A DNA stretch of 64,000 nucleotides, taken from the NCBI GenBank assembly GCA_020152595.1, contig JAIGNY010000912.1, forward strand, positions 696,001 through 760,000, read 5' to 3'. The position numbers and the translations under genes are program-made. The stretch is from Chiridota heheva. Lineage: Eukaryota > Echinodermata > Holothuroidea > Apodida > Chiridotidae. The notes under the pieces are model-generated. The model was not told where the DNA came from. It was given only the letters and a program-made list of their open reading frames with translations, and did no database searches. Positions within the stretch are counted from its first letter, which is position 1; each line of letters begins with the position of its first letter. This document shows, piece after piece, positions 38,161-53,200 of this stretch.

Positions 38161-41031
38161 TCCATAAGAAACTCATCCTAGCTAAGTCCTTTCAGCCTTC
38201 CATGAGGATATCTGAAGAAACTTTAAACTTTTTTCTGAGGAACTCTGAAGAAACTAAAACTTTGTGAGGAATTCTCAAAAAACTTTTAACATTTCTGAGA
38301 AAATCTCAGGCAAAACTGTGGACGGCCGGACGAAATCACCACATACTGTAGGTTCGCATTATGCTTCGCATGCTCACCTAAAATCACTCAACATCTCTGC
38401 TTTCTATGACTAATATTTCTGTTGATCATCATATTGATGGCTTTCACAAATATAAAAGGCAGATGATCTTGAAACGTTACTTCTTGAGGTGTTCCGTTCC
38501 CCCTCCCCCTTTCAAATTTCTGACATATCTCTGTTATGTATATACATTAGCATGTGCAAGTCAATATGAAGATTTATGTGTAGAACAGAAAAAATGGTAA
38601 GTCTTTTCACAATCATTTTAAGCATTCTATTCACCGGTTAGTACCCTTAATTCATTACTGTAACAATAAAACATGTTTACATGAAGAATCATCTATAACA
38701 ACACACTCTTTTTTAATAACACTAAATATAATAGGTGATCTCTTGAACCTTAACACATTTATCTGTAACCAGGAATATGTTACATATCTCTGCTAAAATA
38801 CTAACACAATTTCAAATGCTTTCTCAACCAAGGGTGCCTACTCAGGCTGAAAGTGCATGCTGGATGACAAGGGACAAAGTCACAAAATCAAAGTAAGACA
38901 CAACCACTAATTTTCTTTCCAAAAAATTCACCATAAAAAATATAAATGGAAAAAGTAGGGTTGTCCGCACCCCTCAGCACCATACTTATGACCATGGTGA
39001 GACCATTTTTGATACATCATTTAACTTCTACAAATAAAAGCAGAACCACAATCTCTTGGGGTCAAGGATGTCCATTATCTTAAAGAATGGGGGAGGGGGA
39101 AGGGGAGAAATTAGGGTAAGTTTTCCATTGATTGTCATCAGTGTAAATACCACTTTGGCATCAAGAAAAAAAGCAAAATACATGAAAGATATTTCCTACA
39201 GGGTGTGAAAATTACACAAAACACAACAAGCCGGCAATTAAGTAATTCAATTTTCCCAATTTTAATGACAATCTTCATTTTAGCAGGGAGGCAATGAATG
39301 CCATGAAATTGCAGGGATTGAACGATTTAAGATGACAATAACCTTCAAGATAAAGGGAACATCATACTGCCACCTTCCATCATCACAAATCTTTCTAAAG
39401 ACATATATATATATCTAAAGGCAGAAATGCATTAAACTACACGAAAAGAGAATAGAAAAGCACACATTGCATTGTACATATGTGCAATGGATCAGTGGTT
39501 ATTAAGTCATGCTCGTACGTGAAAGGTACGGGTTCAATTCCTGCCACGAGCGTTGCAATGTGTCCTTGAAAAGAAACTTTATACTATTTGCTCCAGTCCA
39601 CTCAGAGTTATAAAATAAAAACCAGCATTGTCTGGGAGTTGACCTGGCATCCCGTCCAAAGGGAATTATGTGCTCTCATCCGCTTGCACCATGGAAACCG
39701 GGGTTTAGCACCGGTCCTATTGGCCTAATGGTTCGCATGGATTTAACTTGACTTTAACTATTGCGTGTACATACAAGCAAGCATTGCTTCTATCTGTAAT
39801 TTCATTAGAAAATTAAAATACATGCATTGGTTCTGCTCTTCACAACAGATATGTAAGGGGTGGGAGTCTATTTTAAAGATTACTTCATAATTCAAAATAT
39901 TGTATGGTTTCTATCCCAAAACTTAAAATTTATAACCATGAATCAACAGCATAAAATGAAAAAGTATGAAAAGTTAAGGAGCATTTGCTTGATCAAATAA
40001 ATACTAAAACTTAACTATTTGTATTTTTCCCATGAATCTTGATACAATGGCAAAGTACTGAAAGATCCTCATTTCAGAATATGTTCGTCAGTCTCATATT
40101 TTCTACAACATTTTTTAAACTTTTGTGCTTCTTCTGGGTAAAAAACTGATAAATAATCTAAGCCACAGCTGTGTCATAAAAAGAACAAGGAATAACCAAA
40201 TTGCAACTGTAAGACAACAGTACAAATAAAGGTATTAGCTTTCTCAGCATATTTCTGAAAAGGATCAGTTCAGTGCATGGTAAAGCATGGTTATCTTATG
40301 AAAGATAACAAAGGAAACATAAAAAAGAATGTTTGAAAATCTTGCTCCATTAAACATGCTTAATTTAAGTTTAAATTTTATGTCATTTTTTTTGTAGAAA
40401 TGACTGAAATCACATTAATTGTAAGTCTAATTGCTTTGTTGAATTATTTTCTGATATGTGTTTCGTTGAAATAATTTCTGAAATCTTGGACAACCATTGA
40501 ACATGTCCAATATGTACTAAAATAAGCCAATTGTTCACAAAAATTCTTCTGGAAATCAGTAATGTAAGATTAAATTGCTGTCCAATTTTTACAACAAATG
40601 ACTGAAATTAGATTAGGCTAATTTCACAATTCTTTGAGTTTTGACAAAATGTTTCGTGACTTACGACCACTAGATTTGTCCGAAATGTAATAAAACAGGT
40701 CTGTAGAAAAATAACTTATATGTTTCAAACAAGAAAGTTTGTCCAAAAAATCAATCTGTGTAATAAATTAATTTGACATAAATACAACACCTAAACTAAT
40801 GTTAGAAAAGAAAACCAATGAGGGTGTGAGTTCACTCTTCTACAGTACACTTACAACATCAGTAATTCTCAGACAAAATTATTAAAGTTTTAAAAATCAA
40901 TATCTCCTGACTAGGTTAAGAATACCAAAGCTAGTTTTGATTTCTGTTTTATCTTTTCATTTTCTATCATACAATACAGATACACTGACCACTGAACCAA
41001 CTATTTGAATCATGATTATCTTCTTCAATAT
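38161..41031. other. Spacer downstream of FBP-B
   Basis: No exon is recognised between the degenerate array and the FBP-B stop codon apart from a SINE at 39484-39755. The DNA is AT-rich with scattered poly-A/T. The FBP-B 3' UTR must begin here, but I see no convincing AATAAA at a usual distance. Confidence 0.5.
39484..39755 (+). mobile_element. tRNA-derived SINE
   Basis: The head has 'gatcagtggttattaagtc' (A-box-like) and 'gggttcaattcctgcc' (B box), with 'gctcgt' and 'acgagc' able to pair around the tRNA-like body. A body of about 200 bp follows, containing 'gacctggcatcccgtccaaa' and 'accatggaaaccgggg', which resembles conserved central parts of vertebrate and invertebrate SINEs. No terminal repeat or clear target duplication was seen. 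Confidence 0.65.
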
Positions 41032-41220
41032 CTACTTAGCATGTTTCTTAACTATAGCAAGATAATCTTCAACGTCTTCCTTCGAACCAAGCACAATCGG
41101 AACTCGCTGATGAATTTCAGTGGGTATTATATCAAGTATGTTTTCTGTACCGGTTGTTGCAAGCCCTCCGGCCTGGGTGATTATGTACGACATTGGATTG
41201 CATTCATACATGAGACGAAG
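41032..41220 (-). CDS. FBP: FBP-B exon 6 (terminal)
   Basis: Sixty-two codons plus TAG, acceptor CTTACAG. It starts [10 protein letters not shown], includes [20 protein letters not shown] and ends KKHAK. Confidence 0.96.
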   Translation of the reverse strand, partial: LRLMYECNPMSYIITQAGGLATTGTENILDIIPTEIHQRVPIVLGSKEDVEDYLAIVKKHAK

Positions 41221-44200
41221 CTGTAAGGAAATACAAATATCATAAAAGTGAGCTAAACATTATTATTTTGATAAATTTCTACAAAAAATTAAAACAATTT
41301 TTAAATTTGTATTTAGAATATGAGGTACATGAGCAGATGAGTAAAGCACGTTCTTATAAAGGGCATGATATACCCCATCTCAAAAAAAAAAGAAAAAAAA
41401 AAAGGTTTCCAAGAATTTAGAAACAGGTACCTAATTTTCAAAGAGGTACAGAAAACTTGTCTTGGACCTGCAAGTATGACATCACCCAGCACCACTTACT
41501 TTTCAACACACTGGTGAAATCTTTGAAATGTAATATAACTACTAAAAGGAATATACACATGATTCTCACCCATTTGTTTCTTTACTAGTTGACATAAATT
41601 GAATTTTCCTTTATATATCCATGACTACCTAGAAGTAGAGGTAGCTCCCGAAAATAGCCACAAGGACAAATTTAGCAAGTGTATTCTATCATATTTTGTC
41701 CTGTGATTTTGTGGCTTAAAAACCATGGGATATGGCAAAAAAGTAGTAAAACTGAATCTAGGAAGGGTATTTATAATTACCACCTGAAGAAATTTTGAGG
41801 AAAAAAAATGTAAATTGTAAAAAAATTCAATAAGCTTCCTTTCAAATACCTACAGACTTTGATGAATCTGAGGCTGTGACATCACAACTAGTCTGATTTC
41901 AGTCGTTTCTACAGGAATGATACCAAACTTTAAACTTGAATATCTCCTTAGCAGAATAAGATTTTTGAATGCTTTTTTCAGCATTTTGTTTCTTTTAAAG
42001 TCCTCTTTCATATAAGATGAACTTGCTTGACCCCTGAACTAATCCTTTAAAAGTTTGCTATCAAAGTACGTGTAGCATTGTTTTCTGCATTATACATTTC
42101 AAAGTGTCCAAATTGATGAGGATACCATAGGCCAATGTTTCTGATCAATTTTCAAAATGAAAATTATACTTTGCACAGCTACCAACCAATTAAATTTACA
42201 ACAAAAGCAACAGATCCAGTAGCAAAATGGGGAAATCACCCATCCAGAAATATTAAAAAATTGATAACAAATTTGCATTAAATTTAAATCAAAATGGGGG
42301 CAATAATGGGGCTTGAACCTTATTTTTCTTTGCTGTTTTGACATTTTTAGCAAGTAACTCAGAATATTTTAGATCATGCTTCAGAAACATTTGCAAAATT
42401 TATGAACATTGATAAATATATCTTGCATAGCCACCAACCAATGAAATTATCCCACAGACAATAACAGTGCCCCCTCAATCAGAACAATTATTTCTGTTTG
42501 ATTCTTATGTATGTATGCACCAATGGTTGAGATCAAGTTTTCATCTAATTTAATTCAATAAACTGGAATAAATCAAACCCCTTTCTGGGACTTTCTTTGG
42601 TATGTTTCATTATCTTCTGAAGCTAAAGACTTTCTTTTAAAATAAAAACTGGTATTTCATACATGTTGGAAAATCAGAAGTGCCCTTTTTGATTTCTGAC
42701 AGACACTAAAAAGAGAGGAAAATGGTCAATTATACAAATTCTTGATGTAACAGCCCTTTGTACCTTTCCCTTGGGACTCTTCTTGTGTGCTGGGTACATA
42801 AATATTCCTCCATACACCAAAGTTCTGTGCACATCAGCTACCATAGAACCAATGTATCGAGCGTTATATGCAGACTTTCCCTCCTGCAAAAAAAAGAAGA
42901 TGTGTTAGCGTATGTGGCTGCATTGGGACACCTTTCATGATAGTACTGCATTCAAAACAGAGTTTCTGCATGAAAGCTATTACCTGAATCGCATTATCAG
43001 TTACATTCTGAAAAAGGTTAGTATGTGGATTTAATACAGAGAGACATATAGCAATAGCAAATCAGAACACAACAGATCCCAAAGGATCCACCATTGTTCA
43101 CAGAAGTCCCATTTGGCTCACACTTTCAGTCAAATTTTCTTCCATTTCAGAAAGGACTTTATCCTCTCAAGTTCTCCCCTGCCTTCTCCTATTATGTTCT
43201 GTAATTTTCTCTGCCAAAAGGAAACAAAAAATCTCAAAAATTTGACTTAAATACCATGCTGTAAGTTTTTTAATTTTTTTACATGAAACACTATACATGT
43301 ATAATGAGAAAATTGCTTTTCATACCTAAATTTTGCTATAAATATAATGAGAATTTTGCTATAAATATCATGAGAATTTTGCTATAAATATCATGAGAAT
43401 TTTGCTATAAATATTATGAGAATTTTGCTTTACAGTTCCTCAGGATTTTACTATGAGTGACCTGAAAATATTTGTCAAATCAAAGCAGGCTGTCTGTGTT
43501 GGTGATTTAAGAACCATTTGTACCAAACAATTTCAGTCACTCCCAAACACAATGATCTTTTTCTACTATCTTCTTTCAGCTTTCTTACCTCTGGAAATTT
43601 CTTGGACTTGATGTATTCTATGACTGGATCATACCAGTGCTGGGAGTAGCCTTCATTGATGCTGTAGTATTTGCCGCGTGGTTTGATGCGAATGTCGTTA
43701 TGTGTCAAAACAAACTCCCCTATTGACTGCAAGAGGAATAATGAGATACATGTTATGCACTTGATAATTTTATGATGCACTTAAGTACTCCTTGAAATAG
43801 AGAGTCATACATTTATGCCCAATGACACAGTAATGTGTCATAATTTGAAAGACACAATTCAAAAACAAATTTATGACCGATCACTTCTTGATGATGATGA
43901 CAGTCTTTTGATATACTTTCAAGACAAATAAGATTTTTCAACACAAAGTTTAAAATAAAATTTATTTCTATGAAATTTCAAATTATTGAACAAAATCTTT
44001 CACCAGTTTTGTTGTTGCATGCGACAAAGCAGTTAAAAGGCTTTCAATATTCTCGTCAGACTAAAATTTTATCCATGGGATCACTAGCCTTTCAAAGTCC
44101 TACATCCACTCATGATTTTTTCTATAATTGATATGTTAATTTAATATATATTATTCAATATTCAAATTAATTTAATTGAAATTCTTCCAGTTTTTTTTTA

Positions 44201-47200
44201 AACTCTCTTTACCAAAAACGTCTGTGCATTTGTAATGATTTTACCATTGGAAATTCAAAACGTGACATCATATTCTTACCGGATCAAGCTGAAAACCATT
44301 TACACCATTGCCTGTACTAAGAACAACCATGGTGGCACTACCATAGAGGGCATACCCTGCAGCCACCATCTTGCATCCAGGTTGAAGGACGGTCTTGAGT
44401 GAGATGGGATCATTATCCGGCTAAGAAGCAAGGGGCAAATAAAGATAGTTGTGAATATTTTACATGCATTTTGAGATTAAGGTAAAACAATAATTTCTTG
44501 TGTTTATACATAACGTCCAGATCTAGTTACAAGGATGGTTTTGAGTGAGATCGGTGGAATCATCATTTTGCAATCTAGGTCAAAAAAGGACATTCCTATA
44601 AATGTTAATAACACTAATAACACAATTCAATTCATTTGTTTTCCACATTCTTTAACAATGTACAAATTTCTTACAATAATAAAGAGAAAGTGGAGGAAGC
44701 CTGAAAATGCAAAAGCTTCAGCAAAGAGGCCATCATTACAAAATATAAAAAAAAATAAAGACAAAAACCTACAAAACAAGTCAAAATGTACAATTTTACA
44801 ACTTAGATATATACACAAGCACCTCTACAACAGCTCTCCCACCCACATAAACCCGCAACCTTTCACACCCTTACCCACCTGCTTTACCCAGACTTAATGC
44901 AATGGATTTCATGCAAAAAGTGGCCTTCCAAAGCCTGATGAAATGGATGCTTATAAAAGTTGATTTCAATAAATCACTTTAATAAAAGAATGTTACATTG
45001 GACCAAATCAAGATATTTGCAAGTTTCTGTTAATTTTTTCTTCAAAATTTTGGTCAGTTGCTAGAATTTTATTTGTTATTAGTTTTGTAAGAAATTGATT
45101 CAATTTTTGAAAACTGAACTGCTTATAGACATAATGCTAAACTGAACTGCTTATAGCAAAATGCTAAACTGAACTGCTTATAGCAAAATGCTAAACTGAA
45201 CTGCTTATAGATGTAATGCTAAACTGAACTGCTTATAGACATAATGCTAAACTGAACTGCTTATAGACATAATGCTAAACTGAACTGCTTATAGACATAA
45301 TGCTACTGACTTATATAATGCTAAACTGAACTGCTTATAGACATAATGCTAAACTGAACTGCTTATAAATGCTGAACTGCTTATAGCTACATAATGCTAA
45401 ATGCTGAACTGCTTATAGACATAATGCTAAACTGAACTGCTTATAGACATAATGCTAAACTGAACTGCTTATAGACATAATGCTAAACTGAACTGCTTAT
45501 AGACGTAATGCTAAACTGAACTGCTTATAGACATAATGCTAAACTGAACTGCTTATAGACATAATGCTAAACTGAACTGCTTATAGACATAATGCTAAAC
45601 TGAACTGCTTATAGACATAATGCTAAACTGAACTGCTTATAGACATAATGCTAAACTGAACTGCTTATAGACATAAACTGCTAAACTGAACTGCTTATAG
45701 ACATAATGCTAAACTGAACTGCTTATAGACATAATGCTAAACTGAACTGCTTATAGACTAAACTAATGCTAAACTGAACTGCTTATAGACTGAACTGCTT
45801 ATATAATGCTAAACTGAACTGCTTATAGGCGTAATGCTAAACTGAACTGCTCATAGACGTAATGCTTAACTGAACTGCTTATAGACATAATGCTAAACTG
45901 AACTGCTTATAGACGTAATGCTAAACTAAACTGCTTATAGACGTAATGCTAAACTGAACTGCTTATAGACGTAATGCTAAACTGAACTGCTTATAGACAT
46001 AATGCTAAACTGAACTGCTTATAGACGTAATGCTAAACTGAACTGCTTATAGACATAATGCTAAACTGAACTGCTTATAGACGTAATGCTAAACTGAACT
46101 GCTTATAGACGTAATGCTAAACTGATTTGCTTATAGACGTAATGCTAAACTGAACTGCTTATAGACGTAATGCTAAACTGAACTGCTTATAGACATAATG
46201 CTAAACTGAACTGCTTATAGACATAATGCTAAACTGAACTGCTTATAGATGTAATGCTAAACTGAACTGCTTATAGACATAATGCTAAACTGAACTGCTT
46301 ATAGACATAATGCTAAACTGAACTGCTTATAGACGTAATGCTAAACTGAACTGCTTATAGACATAATGCTAAACTGAACTGCTTATAGACATAATGCTAA
46401 ACTGAACTGCTTATAGACATAATGCTAAACTGAACTGCTTATAGACGTATTGCTAAATGAGTACAAAACAGTTTATTTCACTAAACACCATGCTCATGAA
46501 AATGTTTGTTTTTTTTCTTCATAAATTTAATAAACATTTTTTTTAATTGATGAATTTTGTTCTAAAATTCAAATCAGTAAAGTATTTACATTTGTATACA
46601 CTTAATACAATGAACACATCAACCAGAACCAAAAGGTTTTGTGGTTCCGATGCTTTTTTCATGATTGATTTCGTATTGTCTATTATGTCATTGCATATCA
46701 TGAAATATTTGAGATATCGTGTTTACAAGCTCTTTCACAAAATCATATTAAGCCCCACCCACTATGTATATTAATGAAATTCAATGTTTTTATCAAATGA
46801 ACACATACAGCTAACTAGCTAAAATCATAATATGAAATAAAACAGACATGTGATAGTCAAAATATGAGCATTTCAAGATTTACCTTAAGCCCCGCCTACT
46901 AATTAACATGTATGACATCACCAAAAACAATGGGGCATTTCTACAGACCATGGACAATCTGTGTACCACATAGTCCACAGAACATTTCATTCTTTTTTAT
47001 ATATCAAACCCGCTTACTCATTAATATGCAAGATATCACTACTAAAAACAATACGGCACATCTGCAAACCATGGGCTATCTGTATACAGAATATGACATG
47101 AATGCACTTTACCGTTCTTGAGATACCGTGCTTACAAGCTCTTTTGAACAAAATCATGTTAAGCCCTGCCCACTATGCATATTAATGAATATGATCATTG

Positions 47201-50200
47201 GCTTCACTGATAAACTTAGACATTGAGAACTCTAAACTTTTGTCCTCATTAACTCCCAAATTAGCCCATGAGTAGATGTGCCCTAATTATTTTTGTGGTG
47301 ATATCATGCGTATTAATTCGTGGGAGGGGCTTAAAGTAAAAATCTTGAAAAAGTAATAAAGAGCAACTGTATATTCGTTTAACGTCATTTTGGACATAAT
47401 TTTGTTGTTTATTGTGTACATGCTTATGTCATGGTGGGCGTGGCTTAATGTGATAGTGCTAAATGATGTAAACACCATACTGTATTTTATGAATGATAAA
47501 CCAGATTTATGCTGTATTAGTTACACAGATGGGTCATGGTCTGTACATACAGTATGTTCCAATGTTGTGGTAGTGATGTCATGAATACAAATGAGTAGGT
47601 GGCTAAGGTGGGGCTTACAAATTCTTGAAATAGAATAAATGAGCAACCTTTTTTGCATCATACGTGCTATGGCAATGTTGTTAATTATTGTGCAAATGCT
47701 AATGTTGTCAACATTTTTATTGATCTGCATGGTGAGTGTGGCTTCTAAATAAATATCATGGAACAAATATTTCATGATGCAATAAGTGGCAGTTAATACA
47801 AATTTTGCAAATCAATCAGTTTGTGAAAAAAAGCAGTGGAACCACAAACCTTTTGGTTCTGGTTAATATATGAAATGAACATAAAGGGAACATGAACACT
47901 ACAAAAGAAAATGTTCAGTTTGAATTGTCATGTTCATGCATAACATGAAAAACTATAGGAATATTCCTTTTAATTACAGAATCATATGACCTCCCTGAAT
48001 AACCCACCCACAGACAGTCCATGTGAAACAATTTTCCACAAAGGATATCCCCAGGGCTTTATGGCATAAAACACCCACTTTTATCTGTCCTGATTTTTTT
48101 AAATAAAATGAATTACATTGATCAGGTAATAGTGTTATGTCACAGCTCTTCAACAACCTTTATTATAGCCCATTTTTAACAAGACATATAAGTTATCATT
48201 ATTCAGCCTTTCTGAATGGCTGTGGAATGTCATTCTTTTTATTATAATTTATTTTCATGCCTATTACTAATTGAATGATTGTACAACCAATTTTGACCTT
48301 ATATTTATATTACAGAAACTATTTTGGAGAAAAGGGAAGCAAAATTAAGTCCCGCCTACTCATTAATATGCATGACATTACCACCAAAATCAATAGGGCA
48401 CATCTACAGACCATGGATTATCTGTGTACCACATATGACATAAAAACAGAATATCAATCTTCAGATATTGTGTTTACAAGCTCTTTCCAGCTAAATTATA
48501 TTAAGCCCTGCCCACTATGCATATTAATGATATTAAACGATTTTATACATTGAACACATACACACAGCCTAACAATATAATTATACTAAATATAAAACAA
48601 ATTAGACATATGGTTGTCAAAATAATATTTCAAGATTTTGTATATGAAGTCCCGCCTACTCATTAATATGCATATCACTACCAAAAACAACAGGGCAAAT
48701 CTACAGAACATGGGCTATCTTTGTATCACATATGACATGAATCCAGTGTATCCTTCTTGAGATATCACGCTTATGAGTTTGCCATCACAGACGCACATAC
48801 ACATATACGCACACACATACATACATACACATGCCAGCATAACTGCATAGGTTCTTTATGTCATTAGCATCGGAACCAAAAACTATATTGGGATTGACAA
48901 CACTGTTAAGTCATAAGTGGAAAAGATTTTGAGTTAGTGATGTTTGGAAAAGGTTCAGGGGCATACCCAGGTTAAGAAGTAGTGGGTGCACTTTAAGGAT
49001 CATCTTGATTAGCACTTCAAGGGTCATCTTGATTAGCACTTCAAGGGTCATCTTGGTTAGCACTTCAAGGGTCATCTTGGTTAGCACTTCAAGGGTCATC
49101 TTGGTTAGCACTTCAAGGGTCATCTTGGTTAGCACTTCAAGGGTCATCTTGGTTAGCACTTCAAGGGTCATCTTGGTTAGCACTTCAAGGGTCATCTTGG
49201 TTAGCACTTCAAGGGTCATCTTGGTTAGCACCTCAAGGGTCATCTCGGTTAGCACTTCAAGGGTCATCTCGGTTAGCACTTCAAGGGTCATCTTGGTTAG
49301 CACTTCAAGGGTCATCTTGGTTAGCACTTTAATGGTCATCTTGGTTAGCACTTCAATGGTCATCTTGGTTAGCACTTCAAGGGTCATCTTGTTAGCACTT
49401 CAAGGGTCATCTTGGTTAGCACTTCAAGGGTCATCTTGGTTAGCACTTCAATGGTCATCTTGGTTAGCACTTCAAGGGTCATCTTGGTTAGCACTTCAAG
49501 GGTCATCTTGGTTAGCACTTCAAGGGTCATCTTGGTTAGCACTTCAAGGGTCATCTTGGTTAGCACTTCAAGGGTCATCTTGGTTAGCACTTCAATGGTC
49601 ATCTTGGTTAGCACTTCAAGGGTCATCTTGGTTAGCACTTCAAGGGTCATCTTGGTTAGCACTTCAAGGGTCATCTTGGTTAGCACTTCATGGGTCATCT
49701 TGGTTAGCACTTCAATGGTCATCTTGGTTAGCACCTCAAGGGTCATCTTGGTTAGCACTTTAATGGTCATCTTGGTTAGCACTTCAATGGTCATCTTGGT
49801 TAGCACTTCAAGGGTCATCTTGGTTAGCACTTCAAGGGTCATCTTGGTTAGCACTTCAAGGGTCATCTTGGTTAGCACTTCAAGGGTCATCTTGGTTAGC
49901 ACTTCAAGGGTCATCTTGGTTAGCACTTCAAGGGTCATCTTGGTTAGCACTTCAAGGGTCATCTTGGTTAGCACTTCATGGGTCATCTTGGTTAGCACTT
50001 CAATGGTCATCTTGGTTAGCACTTCAAGGGTCATCTTGGTTAGCACTTTAATGGTCATCTTGGTTAGCACTTCAATGGTCATCTTGGTTAGCACTTCAAG
50101 GGTCATCTTGGTTAGCACTTCAAGGGTCATCTTGGTTAGCACTTCAAGGGTCATCTTGGTTAGCACTTCAATGGTCATCTTGGTTAGCACTTCAAGGGTC

Positions 50201-53200
50201 ATCTTGGTTAGCACTTCAAGGGTCATCTTGGTTAGCACTTCAAGGGTCATCTTGGTTAGCACTTCAAGGGTCATCTTGGTTAGCACTTCAAGGGTCATCT
50301 TGGTTAGCACTTCAATGGTCATCTTGGTTAGCACTTCAAGGGTCATCTTGGTTAGCACTTCAAGGGTCATCTTGGTTAGCACTTCAAGGGTCATCTTGGT
50401 TAGCACTTCATGGGTCATCTTGGTTAGCACTTCAATGGTCATCTTGGTTAGCACCTCAAAGGTCATCTTGGTTAGCACTTAAAATTGATTGGCAACAGAG
50501 ATAAACAGTTTAAGCTATGTAGTGGATAGCATACGATAAAAGAATTTGATCAGACAATCAGTTGAGATCATTTTTCTTCTTCATATTTCGCTCCCGAATG
50601 TTTTCTTGATTACTGTACTTTAAGGTGGGTTTGCCATCCATACATTATGGCTTTCAAGAGTAATAGTGATGGTCGGAATAAGCTTCTTCCACTAAATTAC
50701 AAATATACCGTCAAAAAAATCCCATTTATGTGTAATCAATTGTCCAATGGGAAGTGTACCTAACCAATGTGTCATCAATTGTCCAATGAGATGTGTACCC
50801 ACAGACAAGTGTCTATAAGTACTGTATATATGGACTGATCAAACAAAATTCAACGTCGTAGTTTCAGGCATTAATTGTTCCCAAGAATTTCACATCATAT
50901 ATTTTTGTGTACACTGCAAAGCCTACTCTAAATATTGCCAAAAATAGGAACAGCATCTCTCACAACAGTCTGAAAAAACATCCTCACATTACCGCACCTT
51001 ATCCCTGCCATCTCACATATTACTGCATTCTACACAAAAACATGGCAGTTTGAGCACATTAAGGATATTTGCTTTGAGAGGATATAAAAAGCAAAATAGA
51101 GTAGCATATAATTACTTTGATATGCATGCCGAGTACTGTACACCACAAACACAGAACAACACTTTGTTAACCAGAACCAAAAGGTTTTGTGGTTCAGATG
51201 CATTTTTTACATAAGCAGATTGATTTGCAAACTTTGTATTAATTATCATGTTATTGCATATCATGAAATATTTGTTCCATGATATTTATTCATAAGCCAC
51301 AGCCACAATACAGATCAATAAAAATGTTGACATCATTAGCATTTGCACAATATTTAACAACATTATCATAGCAAATATGACGTCAAAACAGATGCTCATT
51401 CATTTTATTTCAAGAATTTGACAGTAACCCCTGCCTACTCATTAATATTAACGATATCAGTACCACATCAGAACATATTCATAGACCATGACACATCTGT
51501 GTACCTGATATAGCATAGATCTGGTATATCGTTCATGAGATACAGTATGGTGTTACATCATTTAGCACTTTCACATTAAGCCACGCCCATCATGCATACT
51601 AATGACATCTGCTAATAACATAAGCATGTGCACAATAACCATCAAAATTATCATGCCAATATGATGCAAAACGGACATACAGTTGCTCATTTATATCTTT
51701 TTCAAACTTTTCACTGTGAGCCCTGCCCACTTATTTAATTAGAAATGGCTCTGCTTAAAACTAGGAACATCTCAACCTGCCCTCAAATGGACCAGGGCCG
51801 GTCGAAGAAAAAGTTAATATTTCTTTGTTTCCCAAACCACAAATGTGACAGTTCCACCTCTCCAAGGCTCCTTCAAGATAACAACTACTCCCACTGGTGT
51901 TACATAGTATTTTTAGTGACACATATTAGAATATAATGGCAATCCTTTGTAATATAAGTAGTAACCGTAATCAATGCTAGCATTATTTGTCTGTGCTGCT
52001 GGGGAAAGGTGCCACTATGAGCAGAGAACTAGTTATACCTCAATGTTATGATGCAAAGTTAATCTTGTAAAATGATGTGGTTAATTTGTTGCTTCAAAAT
52101 TGCAAGCCAAATTTTTGAGCGGTGCCTTTACTAATGAATATGCAAGATATCAAAACCAAAAAATAGGGCACATCTACAGACCATGGGCTATCTGTGTACG
52201 AAATATGGCATGAATAAATCAGGTTTACCATTCTTGAAATACTGTGTTTAAAAGGTCTTTTCAGCAAAATCATATTAAGACCCGCCCATATTAATGAAAT
52301 TCAACATTCTTACATCATGAATATGTACACACCAGCTAACATCATAATTACACCAAATATGAAACAAAACAGACACACGATTGTTAAAATATGAACATTT
52401 CAAGATTTTTACATTAAGCATGACATCACCATCAAAAACAATAGGACACATCTAAGGACCATGGGCTATCTGTGTACCAAATATGACATGAATCCAGTTT
52501 ACCGTTCTTGAGATATCGTGTTTACGAGCTGGGCATCACAAACACACACACACATACGCCATCATGACCGCATTACTTCCTGATCGCATCGAAACCAAAA
52601 ATCAACAAAATTATCACATTTTTTATTATTTTTGTGCTATTTACATTCAGTTTGCAGCAATGTAGTTGACTGAAATGAAAGAAGGCAGTGCTTTGACCAC
52701 AAATCTATATCTAGAACACAAAATAGCATATTCATCAGCAATAATGCAAAAAGCAGCTCCTACACAAACAAATTAGGTTACAAGTGGATACCAGGGGGAA
52801 TGTTTTTGGTGAAGCAGAAATTATTCCTTTATCTATCAGCTGCCTAATGTTTTTATAATTTTTAAATAATTTACAAAGTCTGACAGAAGGACTCAAAAAT
52901 ACAATAAACATTGTATGCAAGTGTGTACATGTAAAAATGTAGCCATTACAAATGAAGGGCCTCATAAGAATCTTCCATGGTATCTGTTGGTATATGAACT
53001 CTTATTTACATGTTGATCTCAAATCTACTACAATACATGTATAACTTTGCAATGCCACAAGAAACAATAAACTAGCATGTGCTACATTAAATTGCAACTA
53101 AAACTACATGTGTACACACACCTACATGCATGTACTTACCAGAATGATGGGGGAACCATCCAGTTCACAGTGCTGGGTACTATATGATGGTGCCAGGCCT

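Noticed and set aside
37422..38267. His/Met/Pro-rich proteins in three plus-strand frames
   Set aside because: They come from the degenerate 24-bp repeat and have no splice or start context.
45111..46455. CRISPR-like array
   Set aside because: The 28-bp units are head to tail with no spacers; it is a minisatellite.
48911..50482. VLTKMTLE / STSRVILV repeat proteins
   Set aside because: The unit length is divisible by three and the frame is open on both strands; the array lies inside an FBP-B intron and contains a frame-breaking deletion.
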